From Brevinema_A sp051647535 (lineage in GTDB: Bacteria > Spirochaetota > Brevinematia > Brevinematales > Brevinemataceae), in NCBI GenBank assembly GCA_051647535.1, contig JBOFEA010000015.1, positions 66,221-130,220 of the forward strand: DNA of 64,000 bases, given 5' to 3'. The translations under genes were made by a program, and so were the position numbers. The notes under the pieces are model-generated. The model ran no database searches and had not been told where the DNA came from. It saw only the letters and a program-made list of their open reading frames with translations. Of this stretch, positions 18,490 through 28,181 are shown piece by piece (position 1 is the first letter of the stretch; each line of letters opens with the position of its first letter).

Positions 18490-18795
18490 ATGAAAATGTC
18501 ACCAATTAGAAAAAAATTATGGGATCACTTTTACGCTGTAATAATCACTGATATTTTAATCAGCAAAAAAATTGTATCACCAACATTAAAAAAAATATTC
18601 CACCAGTCTAAGAGCTCACTTCAATACTTTTCGATTATTGAAGATTTAAAATTGTTCTTTAATTGTGCCGACCCACAACATCTCTGCACCATCATAGAAC
18701 AAATTTTCAAAGAAAGCACTATAGATACAACAGAACACTCACACTTTAAAAAAATTTTATCATTACTTCATAAAGAAGAAAAAGCATATAATTAA
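18490..18795 (+). CDS. Small hypothetical helical protein
   Basis: A 101-residue basic, helix-rich protein (MKMSPIRKKLWDHFYAVIITD) of no recognised family. It has GGAGG placed seven bases before the ATG, which makes it a convincing gene despite its size. It has no signal peptide or membrane span and contains two cysteines. A GC-rich bidirectional terminator follows, so it seems to be transcribed alone. Confidence 0.55.
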   Translation: MKMSPIRKKLWDHFYAVIITDILISKKIVSPTLKKIFHQSKSSLQYFSIIEDLKLFFNCADPQHLCTIIEQIFKESTIDTTEHSHFKKILSLLHKEEKAYN

Positions 18796-18845
18796 TATTT
18801 TCAAATATATTAGAATCAGTGGAAATATATCTATTTAATAATTAT

Positions 18846-18884
18846 AAAAACCGGCCTCCGATAGACTATCGGAGGCCGGTTTTT
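18846..18884. terminator. GC-rich bidirectional terminator
   Basis: A 19-base arm at 18846-18864 (AAAAACCGGCCTCCGATAG) pairs with 18866-18884. It separates the small plus-strand gene from the convergent flippase gene. Confidence 0.95.
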
Positions 18885-18905
18885 ACGTTTTGAGAGACTT
18901 TAAAA

Positions 18906-20171
18906 CTAAATAGAACGTTCTATTGCACTTTCATCGATAAATTCTTCATGAATTCCACCGGATTCTTTTGAGAACAGTGCGTGGCTTATAATCAAAATCA
19001 GCAGTGCGTAGCCGGTACTACCGATTACATTAATAATTTGAAACAGGTTTGCATGAAATTTGAAAATTCCCACATAAAGCAATGTAATACCGCATATCAA
19101 AATAACAGGATAAACAGAACTTTCCTTAACCAAATAATAATTCAAAAAATAATAAATTAAAGGATAAGGAATAAACATTAAATTATAATAAGGCATGTAG
19201 ATTTGAAATTGCTGGAAGATATAAGGATCATTTTTAAAGAGAACAGTCGCCAAAAACGGAGAAGTAATTTTAAAAAATCCAACATAAAATGAAATAAGGA
19301 AAAGCAGACAACCCAAGCCTATCCAAAGGGATTTTTTAGAATCATGAATTTTTTCGGCCATAAGAGGAAGAATCACAAAAGAAACACCTGTCGTTAAAAA
19401 AATCATTCCTTTACCTAGCAGATTGGAACTGGCAAACAAAGCCGATTCTGAAGGGATTAGCGATCGAACAAGAACCGTATCAGAATAAATCAATAGCGAA
19501 AACAATCCGACAGACCCCAAAGACACCCAAAGAAGACGGTATGAGAAAGGTTTAGTGACAAACGTACGAGGGATTTTACAAAAGATTTGTTTTTGATAGA
19601 TAAATATATTTGCATAGGCAAAGATAACAATACTAATCAAAATCCCAGCCATTGCTCCCCAAATATTAGGAAATTTCCACACACATAAAATCCCCAACGA
19701 CATTCTGGTAAGACCTTGAGAAATTTGAGCCATTCCGGCAGCAAAAAATTTTTTTTCTGCCTGCATTCTGCTAATAAAAGGAGATTGAGGCATTTGTAGC
19801 AGTAATGTAAAAGAAAGCATAATAAAAATAACAGTATCTTCCACATGGAAAACTTTCTTAAGAACAGGAATAAGCATCATCCATACCAATGCTGTAATGA
19901 TCATCACCAGCAACATTTTTCTAAAAGAATGCAGAGATTCAAAAACTATCTGCTCAGGTTCGATTTGAGAATAATGCTTAGTCAACGCATACTGGTAAGC
20001 AGTCAAAGGAAGCAACAGTAATCCCGAAAATTGAAGTAGTGGTTGTATGATTCCGTACTCTTCCGAATTCAAAAATATAATTAATACAAATTGATACAGC
20101 ATATTCAATCCGGCACCGAACATATTACCAACAGAGTAAAACGCTGAATTCAAAAACAGATTTTTTGACAT
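18906..20171 (-). CDS. Polysaccharide/oligosaccharide flippase (MOP/MATE-like)
   Basis: A 421-residue polytopic membrane protein with about 12 to 14 hydrophobic spans. NSAFYSVGNMFGAGLNMLYQFVLI, then FLNSEEYGIIQPLLQFSG, is the usual N-terminal pattern of Wzx-type flippases in the MOP superfamily. Such proteins move lipid-linked sugars across the inner membrane. The exact substrate is unknown. The ATG at 20171 has GGAG at good spacing. It lies about 50 bases downstream of pcrA on the same strand and may share its transcript. Confidence 0.75.
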   Translation of the reverse strand: MSKNLFLNSAFYSVGNMFGAGLNMLYQFVLIIFLNSEEYGIIQPLLQFSGLLLLPLTAYQYALTKHYSQIEPEQIVFESLHSFRKMLLVMIITALVWMMLIPVLKKVFHVEDTVIFIMLSFTLLLQMPQSPFISRMQAEKKFFAAGMAQISQGLTRMSLGILCVWKFPNIWGAMAGILISIVIFAYANIFIYQKQIFCKIPRTFVTKPFSYRLLWVSLGSVGLFSLLIYSDTVLVRSLIPSESALFASSNLLGKGMIFLTTGVSFVILPLMAEKIHDSKKSLWIGLGCLLFLISFYVGFFKITSPFLATVLFKNDPYIFQQFQIYMPYYNLMFIPYPLIYYFLNYYLVKESSVYPVILICGITLLYVGIFKFHANLFQIINVIGSTGYALLILIISHALFSKESGGIHEEFIDESAIERSI

Positions 20172-20222
20172 AAATTCTCCACAAAATTAATAACATAACA
20201 CACAAACATTTCTTGAAACAAT

Positions 20223-22694
20223 CTAAGAAACGATTCTACTTAAATTAGAAATGGTATTTCCCATAAGAACTTGGGTACCGAACCGCTCAAAAGAAACACG
20301 TATCATTGCTTCTGAAACATACTCTGTAATACCTTTACCGAAAATATGATGAAACACCTCCGTCCCTACAGCAATTTCACTTAATGAAGAAATCTTCTGT
20401 AAGTTAATTCCGGCAGTAGACAAAGAACTTTCTCCGGATGAAGTATCGATTTTTTTTGAATACTCGGGAGCCGTTCCGGATCCGCGTTTTGAATAAAATG
20501 ATTTACCAGAATAAGATTTTTTAGTATATTGATCTCTTGAAAACGCAGGAGAAGCACCAGAGTCACGATATTCTTCAACAACATCTGAAGGTACTGCTTC
20601 CAAAAAATGCGACTTTTCATTAGAAATAATTTCTCCATAACGCAGAGATTGTTTTTCATAAGAAATATATAGTTTATTCATTGCACGCGTCACAGCAACA
20701 TAAAATAATCGTTTTTCTTCATCCAGATCTTCTTGAGAATTTGAGGAAAGAGGAAGAATTCCTTCCGTCACACCAACCAAAAACACAATTGGAAATTCCA
20801 ACCCTTTTGCACTATGAATTGTCATTAACGATACCGAATTACCATTATCCGCTTCATCATCACTTACCGAAGACAGCAAACTGGCTTCCCGAAGATAATC
20901 AGCAATCGATGATCCGGCATTGGCTCTTTCAAAAACCTTTACAGCATTCACAAGCTCTTGAATATTATCAAATCTGCCTTCCGCTTCGTAAGTTCCGTAT
21001 TCTGCAACCAAATAATCTTCAAAATAACGGGTGGATTCAATTAATATCTTAATAATTTGAGATGGAAGAGTTGTTGGTATAGATTCTTTGATTTCAGATA
21101 AAATTTTTGCCAAATTCTCTAACATTGATACCGATACTTTGGTTAATCCATTAATTTGAGAGGCTTTGGAACAAACTGTATGATAATCATCCCCAGTTAA
21201 TTCTACAAATTCTTGGATTTTTCTTTTTCCGGAATCACCAATTTTTCTCTTGGGAACATTGACAATTCGATCAAACGCTTCTCTATCTCTAGGATTAACA
21301 ATAATTCTCAAGTAAGATAAAATATCTTTAATTTCCGCTCGATCAAAAAACCTCTGCCCTCCGTAAATTTTATGAGGGACTTGATGCCTAGTCAATACTT
21401 CTTCGATCACACGGGATTGGGCATTAGTACGATAAAGAATTGCAAAATCCTTATAATTCAATCCTTGAGTCATAAGTTTTTTCATTTCTTGATAAATAAA
21501 TGCTGCTTGAAGCCTGTCATCTCCTAACGATGCTACAATGATTTTTTCACCGTTTTCGCGTTCAGCCTTAAGAGTTTTCGGCATGCGGCCTTTAATGGAT
21601 TTCACAACAGCATTAGCTGCTGTAAGAATATTACCGCAGGAACGATAGTTCTTTTCCAAGCGAATAATTTCAGCATTGAATTCCCGCTGGAATTGATAAA
21701 TATTTTCTACCCGCGCACCACGCCACGCATAAATAGATTGATCATCATCACCAACCACACAGATATTTTTTTTATTCGAACTCAACAACGATAATAACAA
21801 ATATTGAGGTTTATTGGTATCTTGAAACTCATCTGCCATAATAAAACGCCATTGACGACGATAACGCTCAAGCACATCAGGATTTCTTTCCAATAACATC
21901 ACAGTATTGGAAATAAGATCACCAAAATCCATAGCTTGATTGATCTTAAGCGTCTCAACATAATGCTTATAGACTTCAGCACAAACCTGTTCAAATTCAG
22001 AACGAACAGAATGAGCATATTCTTCAGGTCCAATCAATTCTTCCTTAGCTGAAGAAATAATTCTCGCAACAGCTTTATCAGGGAAATTTTTCGGATCAAT
22101 ATTCAGTTTTTCCATAATTTTTTTGATCGTATTCCGCGAATCAACAGCATCATAAATCGTAAAATCCTGCAAATATCCAATTTTAGGTGAATGCTCCCTC
22201 AAAATCATTGTACACATAGAATGAAACGTCCGAATCCATGCACCTTTGACTTCTATTCCCAAAAGAGTTCCTATACGTTCTTTCATTTCGGCAGCGGCTT
22301 TATTGGTAAACGTGACACATAAAATATTATGCACACCCAATCCATACTTATCAACCAAATATGCAAACCGATGCGTAATAACACGCGTCTTACCTGAACC
22401 CGCTCCCGCCAAGACCAATAGTGATCCTTCATCATAAAGTACTGCCTGTTTCTGTTCCGGATTCATTCCATCTAAAAAATCAGCAGGCAGATTGTACGAT
22501 GCCGAAGAACGCTCGGCATAAGGAATATATTCAGGAAATTCTTCAAAAGGATTTGTCTCCAAACCGGAACTGGTATATTGTTCATCTTCATCTTCATCGT
22601 CTAAGGAAACATTTTGAAGAAAATCGGAAAAAGAATCCGAACCATCCAACCTTTCTTCCCCACCAAACAAAGATCCAGAACTCTTATTATTCAT
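20223..22694 (-). CDS. pcrA: UvrD/PcrA-type DNA helicase
   Basis: An 823-residue superfamily 1A helicase. The motifs run in order: LAGAGSGKTR (residues about 95-104), CVTFTNKAAAEMK, ADEFQDTN, GDDDQSIYAWRGA, LEKNYRS, MTIHSAKGLEFP and RLFYVAVTRA. The C-terminal part ends with GTEVFHHIFGKGI, the polymerase/UvrB-binding-type tail of PcrA. It unwinds DNA in repair and clears replication blocks. An unusual 70-residue serine- and acid-rich N-terminus (LDDEDEDEQY) precedes the helicase core. The start at 22694 follows AAAGGAG; the ORF runs 153 bases further without an SD. Confidence 0.92.
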   Translation of the reverse strand: MNNKSSGSLFGGEERLDGSDSFSDFLQNVSLDDEDEDEQYTSSGLETNPFEEFPEYIPYAERSSASYNLPADFLDGMNPEQKQAVLYDEGSLLVLAGAGSGKTRVITHRFAYLVDKYGLGVHNILCVTFTNKAAAEMKERIGTLLGIEVKGAWIRTFHSMCTMILREHSPKIGYLQDFTIYDAVDSRNTIKKIMEKLNIDPKNFPDKAVARIISSAKEELIGPEEYAHSVRSEFEQVCAEVYKHYVETLKINQAMDFGDLISNTVMLLERNPDVLERYRRQWRFIMADEFQDTNKPQYLLLSLLSSNKKNICVVGDDDQSIYAWRGARVENIYQFQREFNAEIIRLEKNYRSCGNILTAANAVVKSIKGRMPKTLKAERENGEKIIVASLGDDRLQAAFIYQEMKKLMTQGLNYKDFAILYRTNAQSRVIEEVLTRHQVPHKIYGGQRFFDRAEIKDILSYLRIIVNPRDREAFDRIVNVPKRKIGDSGKRKIQEFVELTGDDYHTVCSKASQINGLTKVSVSMLENLAKILSEIKESIPTTLPSQIIKILIESTRYFEDYLVAEYGTYEAEGRFDNIQELVNAVKVFERANAGSSIADYLREASLLSSVSDDEADNGNSVSLMTIHSAKGLEFPIVFLVGVTEGILPLSSNSQEDLDEEKRLFYVAVTRAMNKLYISYEKQSLRYGEIISNEKSHFLEAVPSDVVEEYRDSGASPAFSRDQYTKKSYSGKSFYSKRGSGTAPEYSKKIDTSSGESSLSTAGINLQKISSLSEIAVGTEVFHHIFGKGITEYVSEAMIRVSFERFGTQVLMGNTISNLSRIVS

Positions 22695-23240
22695 AACCTC
22701 TCCTTTAAGAAACAAAAATCCCGTACTTAAACTTCTCTTAACCGGATTGTCCAAGCAGAGACAACTCTGAATGAAATTATAACCGCTAAACAAAAAAAAA
22801 TCAATACTGCTTTTCAGCATATCAATATAGAATAAACCACTACTCATATACAGTTTAAATATTGATAAACAAGTTATTTTAATATCACAACCATTGACTC
22901 ATCAAGATTTTTTAAAGTTATTAACATCAAGAATCGTATTAATAAACATATCACAATACCAAATTCTATAATAACAATATTTTTATGACTTATTTTTTAT
23001 ACTTTAAAGTATGATTTGACCAAAAGTAGCTTTATAATATTATTATAAACAATGATTAATTGGAATTACCTTACTAAACGAAGGTTCAAAAATCAAAACC
23101 CAGTTGCAACTTATGAAAGATACTAATATCGTTGAATACTTTTTTATTATAGTATATTTAAAAAAACAATATGATATATCTTTCAATGTAAAGTTCCATC
23201 CTATTCGATCAACACACCTTTACATCACATTTACGGACTA
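22695..23240. other. AT-rich intergenic region upstream of pcrA
   Basis: About 550 bases without a gene that I can support. It may hold the pcrA promoter, although no clean consensus was found. The adjoining stretch at 23241-23506 contains a decayed gene. Confidence 0.4.
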
Positions 23241-23506
23241 TTAACAATTTTCTTCCAATACCTCATCGGATCTTTGAGTTATTCTTATTCCTTCCATATG
23301 ATCTTTTATCTTCTGACTTTTAACCAGTCTCATATTTTCTTTTTCCTTTGTTGGCATTCATATCCTAAGTTCTAATTCTTTTTCTACTGAGTTTTTTCTA
23401 TTAGATATTCAGACTTTTCTGAAATATGCTCTATCAAATTTTGAACTTTACAGTATTCCCAAGTACAAGCCAGCAACAATATTATACTTAACAAGATAAA
23501 AATCAA
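23241..23506 (-). pseudogene. Decayed lipoprotein gene (possible OmpA-like)
   Basis: Reading the minus strand from a TTG at 23506 gives a convincing lipoprotein signal (LIFILLSIILLLACTW, lipobox Cys). A helical stretch then runs to a TAG in YLIEKTQ. The neighbouring frame continues VEKELELRI, a stop, then MPTKEKENMRLVKSQKIKD and GIRITQRSDEVLEENC to a TAA. The last segment recalls the start of OmpA-family domains in spirochaetes, but nothing of the OmpA core remains. At least one frameshift and two stops separate the parts. Lipoprotein origin is fairly clear; the family is a guess. Confidence 0.4.
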
Positions 23507-23641
23507 TTAAAATATATCAATAATAGACCTAATATTGACAAAAAAGAAAATTATTTTACTGCCAATATGATAAAAAGAATATTCATTACCAAGAATATAT
23601 TAATAAAAACAGATTCAAATAAATCAAGTAAAACAAAAATT

Positions 23642-23670
23642 TTGACAAATAAAAAAAATCATACGATAAT
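23642..23670 (+). promoter_or_regulatory. Promoter directly abutting a start codon
   Basis: TTGACA (23642-23647), 17 bases, GATAAT (23665-23670). The ATG of the next gene is at 23677, so transcription would start at or next to the start codon. Confidence 0.65.
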
Positions 23671-23676
23671 TTTAAT

Positions 23677-24285
23677 ATGAATTATATTATTAAATTATTA
23701 ATATTAACTTTTTTTCTTGTATTTCCTATATATTGTCAATCAACCAATTCAGAAGTTACTGCTGAAATAATTTTGTATCAATTGGAAGGGATTCGTGGAT
23801 ACAAATTTGGAGAAACTTTCAACCATATTTTAAATAAAGAAAATCAAGATAAGGAATTCCTTTTAGACAATTCTTTAACAAATCAAAACAGATTAGTTTA
23901 TAGAGGATTATTATTCAATCTTCCTGTACAGTTGATTTATATATTCCGAGAAGGACGATTAACAAGTTTATCATATTATTGGTTTATTAATGATACTGAT
24001 CAAATTTTTTACACATATTTAAGCAAACTCCTCTCCAGTAAATACGGTGAACCGGAAACACAAATTATTCCAACTCAATCCGTACCTGTCAAACTTGACA
24101 CTTATACCAAATATACCGCCTTGACAAAAGCAGACGGTTCGATAGTACCCAATCCGGTACTCACGATTGAGTTGGAAAGCATGTCTCCTCCCAATAATCC
24201 TCAAGAATATGCTTATATATTGGAATTCAGAGGATATGATCCGGATTCTCTTATTAGAAAAAGAATTCTTTCGGAAGATATCTAG
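23677..24285 (+). CDS. Exported hypothetical protein
   Basis: A 202-residue protein with a cleavable signal (MNYIIKLLILTFFLVFPIYCQS). The mature domain has strands and a central SKYGEPETQ segment like those of small periplasmic proteins whose first half reads IRGYKFGETFNHIL, but I know no family for it. The start must be at or very near 23677, because the signal peptide begins there. No SD precedes it and a promoter ends seven bases upstream, so the mRNA may be leaderless. It lies 64 bases upstream of tig. Confidence 0.6.
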   Translation: MNYIIKLLILTFFLVFPIYCQSTNSEVTAEIILYQLEGIRGYKFGETFNHILNKENQDKEFLLDNSLTNQNRLVYRGLLFNLPVQLIYIFREGRLTSLSYYWFINDTDQIFYTYLSKLLSSKYGEPETQIIPTQSVPVKLDTYTKYTALTKADGSIVPNPVLTIELESMSPPNNPQEYAYILEFRGYDPDSLIRKRILSEDI

Positions 24286-24349
24286 TTTTAAGCCTTTTTA
24301 TATGCAATACAAAACAAATTTTATATAAATATATTATAAGGAGAATATT

Positions 24350-25642
24350 ATGAATTTTCATCTCAAAACATATCCTGATGCATTACGACAACTTTTTGGA
24401 GCATCAACTCCTGAAGAAACTAACGAAATTTTTACTGAAGCATTAAAAATTGTTCAAAAAACGTTTGCACTTTCAGGATACCGCAAAGGAAATGTTCCTT
24501 TAGAAATAATAGAAAAATCCAATCCCCCCGAATTAATGCATACCATATCGGAAGTATTCCTACAAAAAGGAATGAAACACATTGAATCCGAAAAAATCAA
24601 ACTCTACGGAAAACCTAAATTCCATCCTTTAAGCGGTTTATCAAAAAACAAAGAATTTATTTTCAGTTTAGTGTATGAAGTTTATCCTTACGTTGAAAAA
24701 GCTCCTGATATTTCTAAAGAAAGCTTCAGTTATGAAGAATGTGAAATTGATCAAGCATTCTTAGAATATACATTATGCCGTCAAATTGGTTTATTTGAAG
24801 AAACATCAGGGGAAATTAAAGAAGGCGATTTAGTTAAAGTTAAAGTTCTTAATCCCGAATACAAAGAAGACAAACATGAAGCATCATTTGAAGCTGACAA
24901 ATTAAACATTTTAATCGGCAAAAAAACAGGATTATCATTAGATATTAATTTCGATGATTTGTCAGGATATATTGCTGAATTTTTAGGCAAAATAAAAGCT
25001 CCTCTAAAAGTGGAAATTTCAGAAATTTTACGCCCCAAAGCTTGGAGCAAAGTAACGGAAGAAGAAATTACCGAAAAAACAGCATTCAAATCAAAAAAAG
25101 AATATGCAGAAGCCATGCAAAAACAAATGGAACACGTTGCCGGACAATACAACGAAACACAAAAAGCAGAATCACTAACCCGAATACTAAGTTCCCAAAT
25201 TAAAGCTGAAATACCTAAAAGTTTGTGGCTTCATAATCTACGGGATTTGTCACTTAAAATTGCAGAACAAAAAGTTATTCAATCGGAAATCGCAATAGCA
25301 GACATTCATGCCCATAAAGATATTATAAGCAAATTTACTTCTCTACCAACAGATTCAGCTGAGGGAGTAGCTTTTGTAATTTGGCTTGATGAAATTGCAG
25401 AAAAAGAAAACATTCCCGTTCAAGATCATGAATTCGATGCGTACTGTCTGCATCAAGCTCAACATCATAGAATAAGTATAGAAGAATTTAAGAAAAACCT
25501 TAGACCTGAGGACAAAATGTCTATCAAACTTGAACTCCGACGCGAAAAAGCAGTATCTAATTTGATTGAAAAAGCTAAATTTACTGTTTCTTCAAAAATT
25601 TCATTATCTGAAGTTTTAAAAAGAAAACATCATCATTCTTAA
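24350..25642 (+). CDS. tig: Trigger factor (divergent)
   Basis: A 430-residue ribosome-associated chaperone. The ribosome-binding N-domain signature appears as FALSGYRKGNVPLEIIEK (family GFRKGKVP), the middle has a diverged FKBP-like domain (SGEIKEGDLVKVKV onward), and the last 200 residues are the helical chaperone arms (IADIHAHKDIISKF, LRREKAVSNLIEKAKFTV). It holds nascent chains at the tunnel exit. Divergence in the isomerase domain suggests weak or no prolyl isomerase activity. AAGGAG lies at normal spacing. A long terminator follows. Confidence 0.85.
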   Translation: MNFHLKTYPDALRQLFGASTPEETNEIFTEALKIVQKTFALSGYRKGNVPLEIIEKSNPPELMHTISEVFLQKGMKHIESEKIKLYGKPKFHPLSGLSKNKEFIFSLVYEVYPYVEKAPDISKESFSYEECEIDQAFLEYTLCRQIGLFEETSGEIKEGDLVKVKVLNPEYKEDKHEASFEADKLNILIGKKTGLSLDINFDDLSGYIAEFLGKIKAPLKVEISEILRPKAWSKVTEEEITEKTAFKSKKEYAEAMQKQMEHVAGQYNETQKAESLTRILSSQIKAEIPKSLWLHNLRDLSLKIAEQKVIQSEIAIADIHAHKDIISKFTSLPTDSAEGVAFVIWLDEIAEKENIPVQDHEFDAYCLHQAQHHRISIEEFKKNLRPEDKMSIKLELRREKAVSNLIEKAKFTVSSKISLSEVLKRKHHHS

Positions 25643-25655
25643 AAAGAATCAACTA

Positions 25656-25710
25656 TAATAATCAAAAAAACAGAAATATAATAATATTTCTGTTTTTTTT
25701 TGATTATTAT
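25656..25710 (+). terminator. Terminator after tig
   Basis: A long AT-rich hairpin centred near 25682 (CAGAAATAT / ATATTTCTG core) with flanking A and T runs; the arms extend to ATAATAATC / GATTATTAT. Confidence 0.8.
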
Positions 25711-25763
25711 GATAAAACATAATATAATACGATATGAACAAGAGAATAACTATTGGAGAAAAT

Positions 25764-27317
25764 ATGAAAATTCAAGGATTACTGTTATTAATATCCATGA
25801 TATTTTATACATCCGGGATATTTTCTCAAGAATATTATGATGAATACGGTGACGAAACTGCATACGAAGAAGATAACACAGCTGAACCGGAAACAATACC
25901 AGTTCCTGCACCAAGTCCAACTCCACCAAAAATTATACAGCAAACAAATATTATCCAACAAACAAACACTACTACGATAGAAGTGACAAATACAATTATT
26001 ATTCAAATACCATCTGTAGCTCCGGCATCTGTGAATGCTTGTGTAGCTGTTCTTCAAGGAAGGATGACTGATTTGGAAATTTTCATTTCAAGAGATCCAT
26101 CTATTGTATCCAATATAAGAGGAGATGGAAACAGCCTTCTTCATTTGGCAGCAACCAAATTTGATACAAATATTATCAATTATTTGATTGAAAACAACGC
26201 TCCTATAAATTTAACAAATAACATAGGACAAACAGCTCTTCATATTGCAGCTCAAATTAATAATATTTCCGGAGCGGAAACACTTCTGCGAGCCAATGCC
26301 TTAGTAAATATAAAAGACAGTTTTGATCAAACTCCGGTATGGATTGCCAATATCAAAGGATTTCCACAACTTTTAAAACTGCTTGCATTAGCACAGCAAA
26401 CACAAGCAATACCGGGACAACCGGTTCCCAAAAAAAGAATTCTCAAAAAATCAATAATACCATCCAATTTCGACTTATATGAAAATTTTTCAGAAAAATT
26501 AATTGATTACGGTATTTTGGAAAACACACCTTGGCACCAAGCATTATACACTCCGGGATTTTTAGAAGCACAACAACTGATTCAAATGGGAATCAGTCCT
26601 TACGACAAAGATTCAAAAGGACAAAATGCATTCCATATAGCAGCACTATATGACAACATAGAAGCATTAGAGTATTTGATTAATATATCCGCTTTCCGAT
26701 TAGAAACAAAAGATAATTTTGGTGCGACACCTCTTCACACAGCGTCCGGCAAATCATCAGTAGATGTTATCCGGCTCCTTCTCAATACAGGATGTGATGT
26801 TAATCTAAAAAATAAAGGCGGATGGAATTCCTTTTTTGAATCAGTGCTTCTCAACAATCATCCGGTAGCAAGATATTATCTCACACAAAGTATTTCTCCC
26901 AATACAAAAAATATTCAAGCACGAACACCTCTTCACGAAGCAGCACGTATGGGTAATGAATTTTTAGTAAGAGATTTACTGGATGCGGGAGCTTTACCAA
27001 ATGTATACGACTATCAAGGAAAAAGTCCTTTATATTTTGCAGCAGAAAACGGATATACTGATGTTGTAGCCTTATTATACGATAAAGGATCTTCGGTAAC
27101 AAACACAACATATGAAGAACAAACTCCTCTTCATGCAGCAGTATTAAATAATCAATTGGAAACTGTACAATATTTGGTCGATATTGCACAAGCGGATATT
27201 TCAGCTGAAGATATATTAGGACGTACAGCACTTGATATTGCCTATACCAAAGGCTTTAATGATATCGTAAGCTACCTTGCATTGAAGTATGCAGATTTGC
27301 AAATAAAAAATTCTTAA
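25764..27317 (+). CDS. Exported ankyrin-repeat protein
   Basis: A 517-residue protein with a signal peptide (MKIQGLLLLISMIFYTSGIFS). An acidic stretch and a proline-rich linker (PVPAPSPTPPK) follow, and then about nine ankyrin repeats, for example NSLLHLAATKFDTNIINYLI, GQTALHIAAQINN, GATPLHTASGKSSVDVIRLL, RTPLHEAARMGNE and QTPLHAAVLNNQLETVQYLV. Ankyrin repeats bind proteins, and export suggests a periplasmic or surface partner, which is unknown. The start at 25764 has TTGGAG upstream. The first ATG of the frame (25734) has none. Confidence 0.82.
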   Translation: MKIQGLLLLISMIFYTSGIFSQEYYDEYGDETAYEEDNTAEPETIPVPAPSPTPPKIIQQTNIIQQTNTTTIEVTNTIIIQIPSVAPASVNACVAVLQGRMTDLEIFISRDPSIVSNIRGDGNSLLHLAATKFDTNIINYLIENNAPINLTNNIGQTALHIAAQINNISGAETLLRANALVNIKDSFDQTPVWIANIKGFPQLLKLLALAQQTQAIPGQPVPKKRILKKSIIPSNFDLYENFSEKLIDYGILENTPWHQALYTPGFLEAQQLIQMGISPYDKDSKGQNAFHIAALYDNIEALEYLINISAFRLETKDNFGATPLHTASGKSSVDVIRLLLNTGCDVNLKNKGGWNSFFESVLLNNHPVARYYLTQSISPNTKNIQARTPLHEAARMGNEFLVRDLLDAGALPNVYDYQGKSPLYFAAENGYTDVVALLYDKGSSVTNTTYEEQTPLHAAVLNNQLETVQYLVDIAQADISAEDILGRTALDIAYTKGFNDIVSYLALKYADLQIKNS

Positions 27318-27343
27318 AAAATATAATTTTTTTTTTAAAAGTA

Positions 27344-27372
27344 TTGACAAAGTAATCTAATTAATGTATAAT
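27344..27372 (+). promoter_or_regulatory. Consensus promoter of tRNA-Glu
   Basis: TTGACA (27344-27349), 17 bases, TATAAT (27367-27372), 20 bases upstream of the tRNA. Confidence 0.9.
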
Positions 27373-27391
27373 ATTATTACATTAATGAAGA

Positions 27392-27463
<72 letters not shown>

Positions 27464-27465
27464 AG

Positions 27466-27492
27466 TACCTAGTTTTATACTAGGTATTTTTT
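27466..27492 (+). terminator. Terminator of tRNA-Glu
   Basis: Stem TACCTAGT / ACTAGGTA, loop TTTAT, followed by six T. Confidence 0.9.
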
Positions 27493-27519
27493 GTATACTA
27501 TACTATTTAAGGCAGTACT

Positions 27520-28110
27520 ATGAATCGCTTAACGATTTTAATTCTTACATTGTTAACTACTTCATCATGTACCATTAAATTAGGACGAAACGATAGAGAA
27601 AAACGAATTTTCCCTTCCGCTTCAATGCAGGATTTTCTCTATACTTACACAGAAAAAAAAGGATTTAGAGAATGGGAACTCAAAGCGGCACAAGCTAATA
27701 TTTTTGAAACAGACAATCAAATCTTTTTATATAATTTAACAATGACTTTTTTCTCAGAAAGTAATCAAATTACCTCTGTTCTCATTGCAAATCAAGGACT
27801 AGTTAATCAATCAATTGGTTCTCTTATTGCCGAAGGAGAAGTACGTATATTATCTTCAAACAGAAGTGAACTGTTAACAGAAAAGATTTATTGGGATCAG
27901 CCTAGAAACCTGCTTTACTCCGAAACTAATAAATTAGTAACTGTTATTAGACCCAAACAGAGAATTTTGGGATACAATATGATATCGGATTCCGCATTGG
28001 AAAATGTTGAAATAGATAACAGTATCGGACAGATAAATACTGATAACTCAAATTCCTCAGAAAACAACACAAATATCAAATCCGATATAACCCAATCAAT
28101 TTCCGAATAA
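27520..28110 (+). CDS. lptC: LptC-like LPS export lipoprotein
   Basis: A 196-residue protein with a short signal and lipobox (LLTTSSCTIK). The core has the LptC pattern: REWELKAAQANIFETDNQIFLYNLTMTFFSE, VLIANQGLVN, SLIAEGEVRILSSNRSELLTEKIYWDQPRNLLYSE. LptC relays lipopolysaccharide from the LptBFG transporter to LptA in the periplasm. A polar tail of about 45 residues is added at the C-terminus. The next gene encodes an LptA-like protein, which supports the role. Confidence 0.78.
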   Translation: MNRLTILILTLLTTSSCTIKLGRNDREKRIFPSASMQDFLYTYTEKKGFREWELKAAQANIFETDNQIFLYNLTMTFFSESNQITSVLIANQGLVNQSIGSLIAEGEVRILSSNRSELLTEKIYWDQPRNLLYSETNKLVTVIRPKQRILGYNMISDSALENVEIDNSIGQINTDNSNSSENNTNIKSDITQSISE

Positions 28111-28181
28111 GTTATTGAAATCAAATTTCATACTATTTATTTTTTAATTTAACAAAATAAAAATATTTGAAGGCAGACTAT

